A DNA stretch of 22,157 nucleotides from ATZT02 sp046046315 (GTDB taxonomy: Bacteria > Actinomycetota > Actinomycetes > S36-B12 > UBA5976), in assembly GCA_046046315.1 (NCBI GenBank), contig JBJOKB010000082.1, positions 1 to 22,157 on the forward strand, given 5' to 3'. This document shows, one piece after another, positions 1-7,824 of this stretch (the first letter of the stretch is position 1; each line of letters starts with the position of its first letter). Under the pieces are notes generated by a model. It was not told the DNA's origin. It saw only the letters and a list, made by a program, of their open reading frames with translations, and searched no databases. The translations under genes and the position numbers were made by a program.

Positions 1-436
1 CAACAGCACCAGCATCTCGAAGTTCCTGAACTGTATCAAGAATCGTGAACGAGTTGACTGAATAAAGATCTCCAGTAATTAGCACCTGAATTCCTCGTCC
101 ACTCACCGGTGCAGTTCCTGATAGCAGTATGAGTTGATCAATGCGATCTTGAGCAGCTTTTCTTGCTTCATCATTTGAACCGTTCTTCAAAGATTCCAAG
201 ACCTGAGTTTGCCTAATTAATTCTGCTTCTAAATCGTCCTTTTGCTTAGTCAAGTCATCAAGAATCAAAACTAATTCATCTTCCCTGACAGAAGTTAAAA
301 GTTCAGGCTGATCATTTTGCTTGATTGCTATGGTGATGAATATTCCAAGTATGAAAGTTAGTAACACGGCAAAATATTTTCTACTTTGTGGTGTTTGTAA
401 ATTCTTTGGTGTTTTAATAACTAATTTGTTTTTCAT
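1..436 (-). CDS. DUF881 family membrane-anchored protein (partial, C-terminus outside window)
   Basis: About 145 codons are visible from an ATG at 436; the frame stays open to the left edge. Residues 1–19 are basic and probably cytoplasmic. One hydrophobic segment follows at about 20–38 (YFAVLLTFILGIF), then a charged heptad-like stretch at about 50–90 that could form a coiled coil. The end of the visible part (GTAPVSGRGIQVLITGD) matches the start of the conserved DUF881 domain. This is the YlxW/YlxX-like layout of one anchor, a coil and an outer domain. The start codon overlaps the stop of the Sbp gene as ATGA, so the two are probably translated together. The product resembles the other DUF881 protein at 765–1601. 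In Mycobacterium two DUF881 genes flank sbp in the same way. Molecular function is unknown; a role at the envelope or division site is only a guess. Confidence 0.85.
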   Translation of the reverse strand, partial: MKNKLVIKTPKNLQTPQSRKYFAVLLTFILGIFITIAIKQNDQPELLTSVREDELVLILDDLTKQKDDLEAELIRQTQVLESLKNGSNDEARKAAQDRIDQLILLSGTAPVSGRGIQVLITGDLYSVNSFTILDTVQELRDAGAV

Positions 437-768
437 TTACGATTAAATAAATTCCTTCTAATAGCAGCAGCGTTAGCAAAAATTCTCATTGCAAGCACAA
501 CAACTACACCTGTAGAAAGTTGTGTTCCAACTCCCAGTTGATCTCCTAAGAATACGATCACAGCTGCAATTAATACATTACTTGCAAATGAAGAGATAAA
601 TATTTTGTCGTCAAAAATGTCTTCCAGACTTGCTCTTACTGCTCCAAATACGGCATCTAATGCTGCAATGACTGCGATAGGTAAGTACGGTTGCATCCAC
701 AAAGGAACTGTTGGGTCAATTATTACACCAACTAATACACCAATTAAAAGGCCAATTACAGGAATCAT
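433..768 (-). CDS. sbp: Small basic protein Sbp (DUF1290), integral membrane protein
   Basis: This 111-residue protein is mostly hydrophobic, with about three to four membrane segments (about 3–17, 27–44, 58–75 and 85–98) and a basic C-terminus (RRNLFNRK). The conserved DUF1290 core is visible as AALDAVFGAVRASLE at about 35–49, followed by a short acidic stretch. Length and composition fit the family. The gene lies between two DUF881 genes with ATGA overlaps on both sides, the arrangement seen in Mycobacterium and in many Firmicutes near division genes. The function of Sbp is not established. The context suggests a small membrane complex with the two single-pass DUF881 proteins, but that is an inference. 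Confidence 0.88.
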   Translation of the reverse strand: MIPVIGLLIGVLVGVIIDPTVPLWMQPYLPIAVIAALDAVFGAVRASLEDIFDDKIFISSFASNVLIAAVIVFLGDQLGVGTQLSTGVVVVLAMRIFANAAAIRRNLFNRK

Positions 769-1601
769 GATCTATCCCCCACTGTAATACCTTCCAAAGT
801 AGGTAAAGCCACCCCAGTGGCACTCATCTCAATATCTTTTAATTCAGACACATTAAAACCTAATCCATAAGTTTTTACGACAAATTCTAAATCTGCAAAG
901 TCAGGGTTTTTCATAAGTCTTTCTTTCAACTTTTCATCACCAATGGCAGCAATAATAAATGGTTGTAGTAGTGGTCGGTAATTTACGAGAATCGCTTCAC
1001 CTGCTGAACGTATTGCACTAGTTGTGGTGAGGCGTCGATCATTAATAGAAATAGATTCAGCACCACTTGCCCAAAGTGCATTCACCAAAAGCTGTAAATC
1101 GGTGTCATAGACCTTTGCTAATCCAATATCTTCACTTTCCAAAGAATCCGTTTTTGGTGCATCACTGATAGTTATTTCTAACCCTTTTCCTTTAACAGAA
1201 CTTAGACCAGAAAATATCTGCAAATTCTGTTCGCTTGATTCACTAATTCCATGAAAATTTAAGCCCGGAGTGTTTGATTGTATTTGAGCTATTTCGTCAT
1301 TTATTAAACTTAAATTTTTTGAGGCAATGTTTAGATTCTCAATATTTTTAGTAATTGTATTGCGCAGATCTTCCCTATTCTTTTCAATTATTGGTTGTTG
1401 TTGTTGAGTGTTTGAGACAGCTAGTCCAAAAAATAGTCCGGAGAAAGAAAGCACAATCGCTATCCACCATTTTGGGTCTTTTTTGGAGACACTTCCCTGT
1501 CCGATGTGGGCATACTCGTTTGTTTCAATCTCGTTATTTAGCAGTGCCAAAAGTCCCATCGAGGCCGAATTATCGTCTTTGAAAAAAGAATCTTTAGACA
1601 T
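765..1601 (-). CDS. DUF881 family membrane-anchored protein
   Basis: This 278-residue protein starts with a cytoplasmic segment of about 43 residues. A single membrane helix follows at about 44–63 (KWWIAIVLSFSGLFFGLAVS). After it come a Gln/Asn/Lys-rich stretch likely to form a coiled coil (about 65–115) and the DUF881 domain (about 130–250), with typical elements such as GKGLEITISDAP, LVNALWASGAESISINDRR and the later VKTYGLGFNV. The ATG at 1601 lies 8 bases inside the end of pgsA, and the stop overlaps sbp as ATGA, which suggests translational coupling on both sides. Its N-terminal tail is longer than that of the partner at 1–436, so the two paralogues are not interchangeable copies. Family function is unknown. 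Confidence 0.88.
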   Translation of the reverse strand: MSKDSFFKDDNSASMGLLALLNNEIETNEYAHIGQGSVSKKDPKWWIAIVLSFSGLFFGLAVSNTQQQQPIIEKNREDLRNTITKNIENLNIASKNLSLINDEIAQIQSNTPGLNFHGISESSEQNLQIFSGLSSVKGKGLEITISDAPKTDSLESEDIGLAKVYDTDLQLLVNALWASGAESISINDRRLTTTSAIRSAGEAILVNYRPLLQPFIIAAIGDEKLKERLMKNPDFADLEFVVKTYGLGFNVSELKDIEMSATGVALPTLEGITVGDRS

Positions 1602-2142
1602 ATTTTGATAATACTATGCGTGCGTGCTCGAAATATTTATATGTAGAAAATATATATAGAAACATGCCCCATAGCAAAAAAGACCAACCAATTGTGAACC
1701 AAAGGTAATGTTGATCTGGAAAAGCTTTAGCAAAAATTAAGCCTGGTAAGCCTATGAGTAAACAAAAAGCGCCCATTTTGCCCAAATAATGAACAGGCAA
1801 ACCTGTCAATCCTCTGTATTTTAAATACAGCATAAGTACAGATAAGGCAATTTCTCGAAATAAAATAAATATTATTAAGAAAATATTTGCCAAATCGAGA
1901 TAGAAAATAACGAAAAGAAGGGCAAGTATATAAAGTCTGTCCGAAATAGGATCTAGTAGTTGTCCAAATCTTGTAAATTGATTCAATTTTCGGGCGGCAT
2001 AACCGTCTAACCAATCGGTAAAAGATGCAATAAAAATTATTAGACAACTTGCAATTAGCTGGTTTGTTAATGATGTCCAAACAAAAATTGGGATCAGAAA
2101 TAATCTTGCTAAAGAAATGCTATTGGGAACATTGAAAGTCAT
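1594..2142 (-). CDS. pgsA: CDP-alcohol phosphatidyltransferase (PgsA-like)
   Basis: A 182-residue integral membrane enzyme of the CDP-alcohol phosphatidyltransferase family. These enzymes move a phosphatidyl group from CDP-diacylglycerol to an alcohol, giving for example phosphatidylglycerol phosphate. The full catalytic signature D-x2-D-G-x2-A-R-x8-G-x3-D-x3-D is present: D43, D46, G47, A50, R51, G60, D64 and D68. Hydrophobic segments before and after it fit the usual six-helix fold. The short length and the NVPNSISLARLFLIPIF start fit the PgsA subgroup. Actinobacteria often hold several paralogues (PgsA, cardiolipin synthase, phosphatidylinositol phosphate synthase), so the acceptor alcohol is not certain. 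The ATG overlaps the der stop as ATGA, and the gene precedes the DUF881–sbp block just as the Mycobacterium pgsA2 gene does. Confidence 0.87.
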   Translation of the reverse strand: MTFNVPNSISLARLFLIPIFVWTSLTNQLIASCLIIFIASFTDWLDGYAARKLNQFTRFGQLLDPISDRLYILALLFVIFYLDLANIFLIIFILFREIALSVLMLYLKYRGLTGLPVHYLGKMGAFCLLIGLPGLIFAKAFPDQHYLWFTIGWSFLLWGMFLYIFSTYKYFEHARIVLSKYV

Positions 2143-3605
2143 CGCTTTCGTCGCTCTCTAATCTTTACCTTTATGTGAATCGGAGATCCAATAAATCCGT
2201 ACTCTTCTCGTAGTCTGCGTTCTATAAATCTCGTGTAACTTTCGTCTATCAAACCTGTTGTAAATAATGCAAATGCCGGTGGCTTTTGACCAATTTGGGT
2301 TGCAAAAAGAATTTTAGACTGCTTACCACTGCGCACTGGGTGTGGATTTGCTGACACAAATTCTTTAATAAATTGATTCAGTTTAGAAGTTGGTATTCTA
2401 GTCGACCAACCTTCATATGCCTGATGTAGTGCCAATGAAAGTCGATCAACGTGCCAACCGGTTAACGCAGACAAGTTGACTCTCGGAGCCCATTTAACAT
2501 TATGTAAATCCATTTCAATTTCTTTTTCTAACATTAATCTTCGATCTTCATCTAATAAATCCCATTTGTTAAAGACTAAAACTAGAGCTCGTCCAGCTTC
2601 AGTCACAAGATTTATAAGCTTTCGATCTTGATCGGTTATGGTCTGGCTTGATTCAAGAATTAATAGGGCGATTTCTGCTCGCTCAAGAGCTGCTTGAGTT
2701 CTTAAACTTGCGTAATATTCAAAACCAGATGATTCTCTAACTCTTCTTCGAATTCCGGCAGTATCAATGAAATTCCAGGGTTCGTCATTAATCATTACTA
2801 TTTCATCAACCGGATCTACTGTGGTTCCCGCAATATCAGAAACGACAGATCTATTTGATTTCGTTAATTTATTGAGCAAACTACTTTTGCCGACATTTGG
2901 CCGGCCAATTAATGCTACTTTGGTGGGACCTTTAATCTGATCTTTTATTCGTGATTCATCAGGCATTTTGTTTATAACTAATTCAAGTAAGTCACCAGAA
3001 CCACGTCCATGTAACGCACTAACTGGGATAGGTTCACCCAAGCCGAGTGACCATAAGTTCCCTATTTGCGCTTCTGCTTCAACACCATCAACTTTATTTG
3101 CCACCAAAATAACTGGAACTTTATTTCTGCGAATTAATTTCACGACCGATTCATCATCTTCGGTTAATCCGACATTGGCATCGACAATAAAAAGTATTAG
3201 ATCTGCTTGATTTATTGCTATTTGAACTTGTTCACTTATTTTCGGAGTTAATCCAGTTTTATCACTCGACCATCCTCCAGTATCAATTAGAATAAATTCT
3301 TTTCCATTCCACTCTGCGTCATATTGGATTCGATCTCGAGTAACTCCTGGAGTATCTTGAACAACTGCTTCTCGTCTTCCTATTAGTCGATTTACTAGAG
3401 TTGATTTACCAACATTAGGTCTACCAATAATTACCACTCTAGGTCTATTTTTCTTAGGTTCACTTATTATTTCTGATTCGTAATTTTGATCTTGACCGTA
3501 TTCCCGTTCCAATTCCATGACAACTTGATCATCGCCAATGTCATCTGTTAGCCAAATTTGGCTCTCGATTAGAAGAGATTTAGTTGTTTCTTCTTCATTT
3601 GTCAT
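2139..3605 (-). CDS. der: Ribosome assembly GTPase Der (EngA)
   Basis: A 488-residue tandem GTPase that acts in maturation of the 50S subunit. The first G domain shows GRPNVGKST (61–69), DTGGW (108–112) and NKVD (170–173). The second shows GRPNVGKSS (234–242), DTAG (281–284) and NKWD (346–349). The C-terminal 100 or so residues form the KH-like domain and end in a basic tail (KVKIRERRKR). An acidic extension of about 54 residues precedes the first G domain and is rich in Glu and Asp; its function is unknown. The gene starts at an ATG overlapping the cmk stop (ATGA) and ends overlapping pgsA (ATGA). The cmk–der pairing is standard in Actinobacteria. Confidence 0.97.
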   Translation of the reverse strand: MTNEEETTKSLLIESQIWLTDDIGDDQVVMELEREYGQDQNYESEIISEPKKNRPRVVIIGRPNVGKSTLVNRLIGRREAVVQDTPGVTRDRIQYDAEWNGKEFILIDTGGWSSDKTGLTPKISEQVQIAINQADLILFIVDANVGLTEDDESVVKLIRRNKVPVILVANKVDGVEAEAQIGNLWSLGLGEPIPVSALHGRGSGDLLELVINKMPDESRIKDQIKGPTKVALIGRPNVGKSSLLNKLTKSNRSVVSDIAGTTVDPVDEIVMINDEPWNFIDTAGIRRRVRESSGFEYYASLRTQAALERAEIALLILESSQTITDQDRKLINLVTEAGRALVLVFNKWDLLDEDRRLMLEKEIEMDLHNVKWAPRVNLSALTGWHVDRLSLALHQAYEGWSTRIPTSKLNQFIKEFVSANPHPVRSGKQSKILFATQIGQKPPAFALFTTGLIDESYTRFIERRLREEYGFIGSPIHIKVKIRERRKR

Positions 3606-4282
3606 GAGTTTTTTTTCACAATGTTTAATAGTGATTGAACTGATTGTTCAAAATTTAGCTCTGTGTTGTCTAAAATTACCGCACCTTCTGGGATGCTGAG
3701 AGGGGAAACTTTGCGATTTGAGTCAATTAAATCTCGTTGTCGCTGTAATTCGAGAACATCTTTTGCATCAGAATCATTTTGTAAAGCCCTTCTTTTCGCT
3801 CTAACTTCTTCACTTGCTGTAATGAAAATCTTGTAATCTGCATCTGGCAGAACAACACTTCCTATGTCTCTACCTTCTACAATTATTCCCTTTTTTGATA
3901 CCTTAACTATGGCTCTTTGCTTCTCGACCATAAATTTTCTAACTTCGGGAATCGCTGCATAAAAGCTAACTTTTGCTGTGACTCCATCTTTCCTTATCTC
4001 TAGCGTTAAATCTCTATCATTTACAGAAATCTTTTCTTCATTTGCGCTAGTAGATATTTCTAAATGAAAAATTTTGTCATTTAGACATTTGATTGCTGAT
4101 TCATTATTTTCAATATTTTCAGATAGGCAAAACCAAGTGAATGCTCTGTACATAGCTCCTGTGTCTAGAAATTCGAGGCCTAATCTTTTTGCTGATTCTT
4201 TACTTATACTGGATTTTCCTGACCCACTTGGACCATCTACTGCGATCACCAATTGCGGGCGAGATGAGTTACCCGCACTCAC
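3602..4282 (-). CDS. cmk: Cytidylate kinase
   Basis: A 226-residue nucleoside monophosphate kinase that phosphorylates CMP and dCMP with ATP in the cytoplasm. The P-loop is GPSGSGKS (17–24). DTGAMYR (40–46) and EGRDIGSVVLPDADYK (136–151) are family signatures, and the arginine-rich segment near 161–165 (RAKRR) is the likely lid. The start codon is GTG at 4282 and shares one base with the aroH stop (TAG/GTG). The gene ends in an ATGA overlap with der. Length is normal for bacterial Cmk. With PyrG further up the chromosome, the window holds two successive cytidine-nucleotide enzymes, although they are not in the same gene run. Confidence 0.96.
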   Translation of the reverse strand: MSAGNSSRPQLVIAVDGPSGSGKSSISKESAKRLGLEFLDTGAMYRAFTWFCLSENIENNESAIKCLNDKIFHLEISTSANEEKISVNDRDLTLEIRKDGVTAKVSFYAAIPEVRKFMVEKQRAIVKVSKKGIIVEGRDIGSVVLPDADYKIFITASEEVRAKRRALQNDSDAKDVLELQRQRDLIDSNRKVSPLSIPEGAVILDNTELNFEQSVQSLLNIVKKNS

Positions 4283-4644
4283 TATTGAGCCAAATCTTGT
4301 CTAAGAATTTCGGCGCCTCGAAGGTAAATGTGACTCACATTTTTCCTACTTAATTCTGAATATGTGTGAATTAGAATTCTAATTACTGATTTTGGAGCAC
4401 CTGGAACTTCGATCTCCTTTGAACACAATAGAGGAACATCTCCAAGACCTAATTCTCTAGCTGAAGCTGCTGGAAATGCACAATTTAGATCTTCAGTAGT
4501 GGTAAAAATTATGCTTACTAAATCATCATTTTGAACTTTGTTCTTACCCAGCATTTCTTGCAATAGTTCAATAACAGCGGATTTCATTTCTATTGCATCA
4601 TTTTTTTGAAGCATGGTTGCACCACGAATTCCAATTAGTCTCAT
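4282..4644 (-). CDS. aroH: Monofunctional chorismate mutase, AroH class
   Basis: A 120-residue enzyme of the Bacillus subtilis AroH type, which converts chorismate to prephenate for phenylalanine and tyrosine synthesis. Alignment by eye with the B. subtilis enzyme places the catalytic residues at R7 (MRLIGIRGAT), F57, R63, E77, R89 and Y107 (HIYLRGAEIL), so the active site appears complete. The gene overlaps rluB by ATGA and cmk by one base. In Streptomyces, aroH and a prephenate dehydrogenase gene lie between rluB and cmk. Here only aroH is present, so tyrosine synthesis needs a dehydrogenase encoded elsewhere. Confidence 0.93.
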   Translation of the reverse strand: MRLIGIRGATMLQKNDAIEMKSAVIELLQEMLGKNKVQNDDLVSIIFTTTEDLNCAFPAASARELGLGDVPLLCSKEIEVPGAPKSVIRILIHTYSELSRKNVSHIYLRGAEILRQDLAQ

Positions 4645-5396
4645 AAGGCTGCTTCATCCTTTACTAATTGAGCAGCACGATAAAGACTTCCAACTTCCGT
4701 ATGGTTTAAAACTCTGGTCTTACCAAGTTTCATATCCCCCAATTTAATTGGACCAAATTGAACTCGTACTAGTTGAATAACCTCATGTCCTATATGTTCA
4801 CACATTCTGCGAATAATTCGATTTCTGCCTTCATGAATTGATATTTCAATAGCTGTTTCACCTGGCGTTGAACCCACAATTGTCACCGAGTCTGCTTTTG
4901 CGAATCCGTCATTAAGTTCTATTCCGGTAGTAAGTGCTGAAATTTCATTTTTAGTTACAGAACCCTTTATTCGTGCTAGATAAATTTTGTTTACTTCCGA
5001 AGATGGATGAGTAAGCCCGTGAGCCAAGTTTCCATCATTTGTTAGCAGAATTAAACCTTCTGTGTCAGCGTCGAGACGTCCAACATGAAAAAGTCGATCA
5101 CTTCTATTTGCTACATAATCTGCAACGGTTGGACGATCATCTTCACGTTTCATAGTGGTAACCACACCACTTGGTTTATTCAAAGCAATTACTATGAATC
5201 CTGCAGCCGCAGCAATAGGATCTCCATCAACAGTTATTAAATCAATCGCAGGATTGACCCGTCTGCCTTGTTCACTGACTCTAATTCCATTTACTGAGAC
5301 ACGACCTTGCTCGATCAATTCTTCGCAAGATCTACGACTTCCCACACCAGCGGCAGCTAAAACTTTTTGTAAACGAATACCTTCTTGACTTTTCAT
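4641..5396 (-). CDS. rluB: Ribosomal large-subunit pseudouridine synthase, RsuA/RluB family
   Basis: A 251-residue protein. An N-terminal S4 RNA-binding domain (about 7–66, with GVGSRRSCEELIEQGRVSVNG) is followed by the RsuA/RluB/RluE/RluF catalytic domain. The signature GRLDADTEGLILLTNDG starts at 107, with D109 as the likely catalytic aspartate, and EGRNRIIRRM is the second conserved motif. Actinobacterial genes at this site are usually called rluB and are predicted to modify 23S rRNA; the exact target uridine cannot be read from the sequence. The ATG at 5396 lies two bases after the scpB stop. The scpA–scpB–rluB order is conserved in Actinobacteria and in many Firmicutes. Confidence 0.93.
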   Translation of the reverse strand: MKSQEGIRLQKVLAAAGVGSRRSCEELIEQGRVSVNGIRVSEQGRRVNPAIDLITVDGDPIAAAAGFIVIALNKPSGVVTTMKREDDRPTVADYVANRSDRLFHVGRLDADTEGLILLTNDGNLAHGLTHPSSEVNKIYLARIKGSVTKNEISALTTGIELNDGFAKADSVTIVGSTPGETAIEISIHEGRNRIIRRMCEHIGHEVIQLVRVQFGPIKLGDMKLGKTRVLNHTEVGSLYRAAQLVKDEAAL

Positions 5397-5398
5397 AT

Positions 5399-6007
5399 TT
5401 AAATTATTGTTTCGTCAATTATTGAATCAAGTGCCGCCATGTTTGGTAAATAGTCTGCAACTGGTGGTAATTCATCAAGACTTGCAATTCCCACTCGTTC
5501 CAAGAAATATGGTGTTGTTTTATATAAAACTGCTTGAGATTCATTATCTGAACCAGCTTCTTCAATTAATCCTCTATTGAGAAGCGTGCGCACAACCCCA
5601 TCGACGTTAACTCCTCTAATTGCTGCAACACGGCCTCTAGAAACTGGTTGTTTATATGCAATAACAGCCAAAGTTTCTAGTGAAGCTTGAGTTAATCTTG
5701 CAGTTTGGCCATCCTTAAGAAATCTTTCAACTACCTCGCCACTGTGTTCATTTGTATAGAAACGCCATCCACCAGCAATTTCTCGAAGAGTTATTCCACC
5801 TTCACGTGATTCAAATTCTTTTTGAATGTCTTTTAATGTTTTCAAAACTTGAGGTTCCGGTGAATTCGTAACTTGAGCCAAAGTTATTGCCGATACTGGC
5901 TCGTCAACAACTAATAAAATAGCTTCTATTCCAGCTTTAAGGGAGGGAGCACCAATCGATGGAACTTCATCGATAACAGTTTCAAAAACTTCACTGTTAT
6001 TCTCCAC
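5399..6007 (-). CDS. scpB: Segregation and condensation protein B
   Basis: ScpB is the winged-helix kleisin partner of the SMC–ScpA condensin. The product has about 202 residues, with tandem winged-helix motifs such as LKAGIEAILLVVDEPVS, GGWRFYTNEHSGEVVERFL and the very conserved LETLAVIAYKQPVSRGRVAAIRGV. The start chosen is GTG at 6007, because GGAGG at 6014–6018 stands six bases upstream. An in-frame TTG at 6037 and an ATG at 6025 are possible alternatives that would add up to 10 residues. With the GTG start it overlaps scpA by 11 bases. The stop is two bases before rluB. The first 25 or so residues are acidic and poorly conserved. Confidence 0.94.
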   Translation of the reverse strand: MENNSEVFETVIDEVPSIGAPSLKAGIEAILLVVDEPVSAITLAQVTNSPEPQVLKTLKDIQKEFESREGGITLREIAGGWRFYTNEHSGEVVERFLKDGQTARLTQASLETLAVIAYKQPVSRGRVAAIRGVNVDGVVRTLLNRGLIEEAGSDNESQAVLYKTTPYFLERVGIASLDELPPVADYLPNMAALDSIIDETII

Positions 6008-6866
6008 TAGATTCCTCCACTCCATCACTATTTTCAACCAAGGTTAATGAATTATTACTATCGAATTCGTCAGTGACTTCAACATCACCCTGTTCTGAAC
6101 CTACCCAGCGGATATAAAGATCTGCCAATGGACTTTCTTGTTCCAAAGTAATTTGTGATTCCCTGAATAATTCAAGTACTGCTAAAAATCTTGCAACCAC
6201 TACAGGAACTTCTACGCCACTTATTAAAGATCTAAAAGTTGTTGATCCAACTCTTCTAAGTCTTTCAACAATAATTCCAGCCTGCTCTCTAACACTTACT
6301 GCTGGGGCATGAAGATGAGTTAATGAAACTGAAGGAATTACTTTTACCTCCATGGCTTTTGCAGCCAACCTTGCTAATTCATTTGGACCTAACCCAAGTA
6401 GTACTTCGGGCAATAAATTTGCAAATTGTGGTTCCAAAGAAACAGATCTTGCAAATCTTTTAGACTCAATTGAAAGTTGATCGTTTAGCCAAACGGATAC
6501 ATCTTTGAATGCTTTGTATTGCATTAATCGCGCAAATAATAAATCTCGTGCTTCTAGACGAGCTATATCTTCTTCGTCCTCAACCTCTCCTGAGGGGAGA
6601 AGTCTTGCTGTTTTGAGGTCAAGAAGCGTTGCAGCAATAACCAGAAATTCTGTTGCTTCGTCAAGATCCCATGAACTTCCTTGATTTTTAATATATTGTA
6701 AAAAATCATCAGTGACGATGTGAAGAGCTAAAGCAGTTACTTCTAATTCATGCTTAGCAATTAATGAAAGTAATAAATCAAAAGGTCCTTCAAATTGATT
6801 TAACTTGACATTAAATTTATCGACTGAATTTTCAAGAATAATCGGTTCAGTTGTTGTAGCCGTCAT
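5997..6866 (-). CDS. scpA: Segregation and condensation protein A (kleisin)
   Basis: A 289-residue kleisin that bridges the SMC heads with ScpB and helps compact and segregate the chromosome. The N-terminal hallmark FNVKLNQFEGPFDLLLSLI (about 18–36) and the following helix with DFLQYI and ATEFLVIAATLLDLKTARLLP are diagnostic. The C-terminal winged helix (about 210–260) includes EVPVVVARFLAVLELFRESQITLEQE. About 30 acidic residues form a tail after it. The ATG at 6866 overlaps the parA stop (ATGA), and the end overlaps scpB. No smc gene lies in the window. Confidence 0.95.
   Translation of the reverse strand: MTATTTEPIILENSVDKFNVKLNQFEGPFDLLLSLIAKHELEVTALALHIVTDDFLQYIKNQGSSWDLDEATEFLVIAATLLDLKTARLLPSGEVEDEEDIARLEARDLLFARLMQYKAFKDVSVWLNDQLSIESKRFARSVSLEPQFANLLPEVLLGLGPNELARLAAKAMEVKVIPSVSLTHLHAPAVSVREQAGIIVERLRRVGSTTFRSLISGVEVPVVVARFLAVLELFRESQITLEQESPLADLYIRWVGSEQGDVEVTDEFDSNNSLTLVENSDGVEESSGE
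6014..6018 (-). promoter_or_regulatory. Shine-Dalgarno site GGAGG deciding the scpB start
   Basis: The minus strand reads GGAGG, six bases (AATCTA) before the GTG at 6007–6005. This is the best match to the anti-SD sequence (CACCTCC) of the 16S rRNA in the same window. It lies inside the scpA coding region, so ribosomes finishing scpA pass directly over it. Confidence 0.6.
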
Positions 6867-7729
6867 GAAAGTTTAGCTATCACTTCGCGAGCTAATCTTT
6901 TGTACGCCTTAGAAGCTGAAGATGATGGAGCGTACTCTGTAATTGGTGATCCTGCTGCCGTAGTTTCTGGAAATTTTACGGTTCTTGCAATCACTGTTTC
7001 GAAAACTTTATCGCCAAAAGCTTCTTCGACTCTTTCAAGAACTTCCCTGCCATGAACAGTTCTTGGATCGTACATAGTTGGTAAAATTCCAATTATTTTA
7101 AGATTTGGATTTATACGACCTTTAATTTTTTCTATTGTTTGCGTTAAAAGTGCTAGTCCTCGGAGCGCGAAATATTCGGTTTCTAATGGAACTATGCATC
7201 CTTCAGATGCGGCCAAAGCATTTACCGTTAATAATCCAAGAGAAGGTTGGCAATCAATAATTATGTAGTCATATTCGTTAAGCAAAGGTCTCAAAGCACT
7301 AGCTAAAACTTGTTCACGTCCAACTTCACTTACCAGTTCAAGTTCAGCTGCCGATAATTCAATGTTTGAAGGAAGTAAATCAAGATTTTGCACTTGAGTT
7401 TTAACCAAAACATCTTTTGCTGGAACTTGCTCACCAACCAAAACATGACGAAGTGTCTTTTCTAATTGATAAACGGGTATGCCTAATCCAACAGAAAGTG
7501 CACCTTGTGGATCAAAATCAACAAGTAATACTTTTCTGCCATAACCTGCTAATGCCGAACCAAGATTGATTGTGCTGGTGGTCTTTCCAACTCCACCTTT
7601 TTGATTAACCATTGAAATTATTCGAGCCGGACCATGCGTTGTTAATGGCTGCGGAATTGCAAAATCAGTTGCTACTTTTTGACCTTTGGGAATTCGTGAT
7701 CCATCATCTTTAACTGAGGCACTTGCCAC
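6863..7729 (-). CDS. parA: ParA/Soj family chromosome-partitioning ATPase
   Basis: A deviant-Walker ATPase of the ParA/MinD superfamily, about 288 residues from the GTG at 7729. The KGGVGKTT P-loop lies at about 44–51, the LLVDFDPQGAL A' motif follows, and YIIIDCQPSLGLL is the Walker B region; LPTMYDPRTVHG is also typical. GTG is preferred because AAGG stands seven bases upstream. A TTG at 7753 would add eight residues. The first 30 or so residues are variable. This is the second actinobacterial ParA paralogue, encoded next to scpAB and without parB, rather than the origin-linked parAB pair. A role with ScpAB in chromosome organisation is plausible but unproven. It heads the overlapping run that continues to the left edge. 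Confidence 0.93.
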   Translation of the reverse strand: MASASVKDDGSRIPKGQKVATDFAIPQPLTTHGPARIISMVNQKGGVGKTTSTINLGSALAGYGRKVLLVDFDPQGALSVGLGIPVYQLEKTLRHVLVGEQVPAKDVLVKTQVQNLDLLPSNIELSAAELELVSEVGREQVLASALRPLLNEYDYIIIDCQPSLGLLTVNALAASEGCIVPLETEYFALRGLALLTQTIEKIKGRINPNLKIIGILPTMYDPRTVHGREVLERVEEAFGDKVFETVIARTVKFPETTAAGSPITEYAPSSSASKAYKRLAREVIAKLS

Positions 7730-7824
7730 GGCGAAACCTTGCTTTCTGCACAACCGACCCGGCTGGGCTTAATGGATAAAGTCTATGCCAGAACTCTATT
7801 ACTAAATGCTGCTAGGCCTTTTGA
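7730..7824 (-). promoter_or_regulatory. Intergenic gap before parA, probable promoter region
   Basis: This 95-base gap is one of the longest between protein genes here and precedes the eleven-gene run, so a promoter is expected. TAGACT at about 7757–7762 on the minus strand fits the TANNNT form of a −10 box, but I see no convincing −35 box 16–18 bases upstream. A locally GC-rich stretch (around 7750–7772) stands out from the AT-rich surroundings. No terminator-like hairpin with a T-run follows xerD, so readthrough from ald–xerD is possible. Confidence 0.3.

Noticed and set aside
7755..7800. A plus-strand stretch resembling a tRNA D-arm (GCTTAATGGATAAAGTC).
   Set aside because: No acceptor stem, anticodon stem or TΨC arm can be built around it, so it is not supported as a tRNA.
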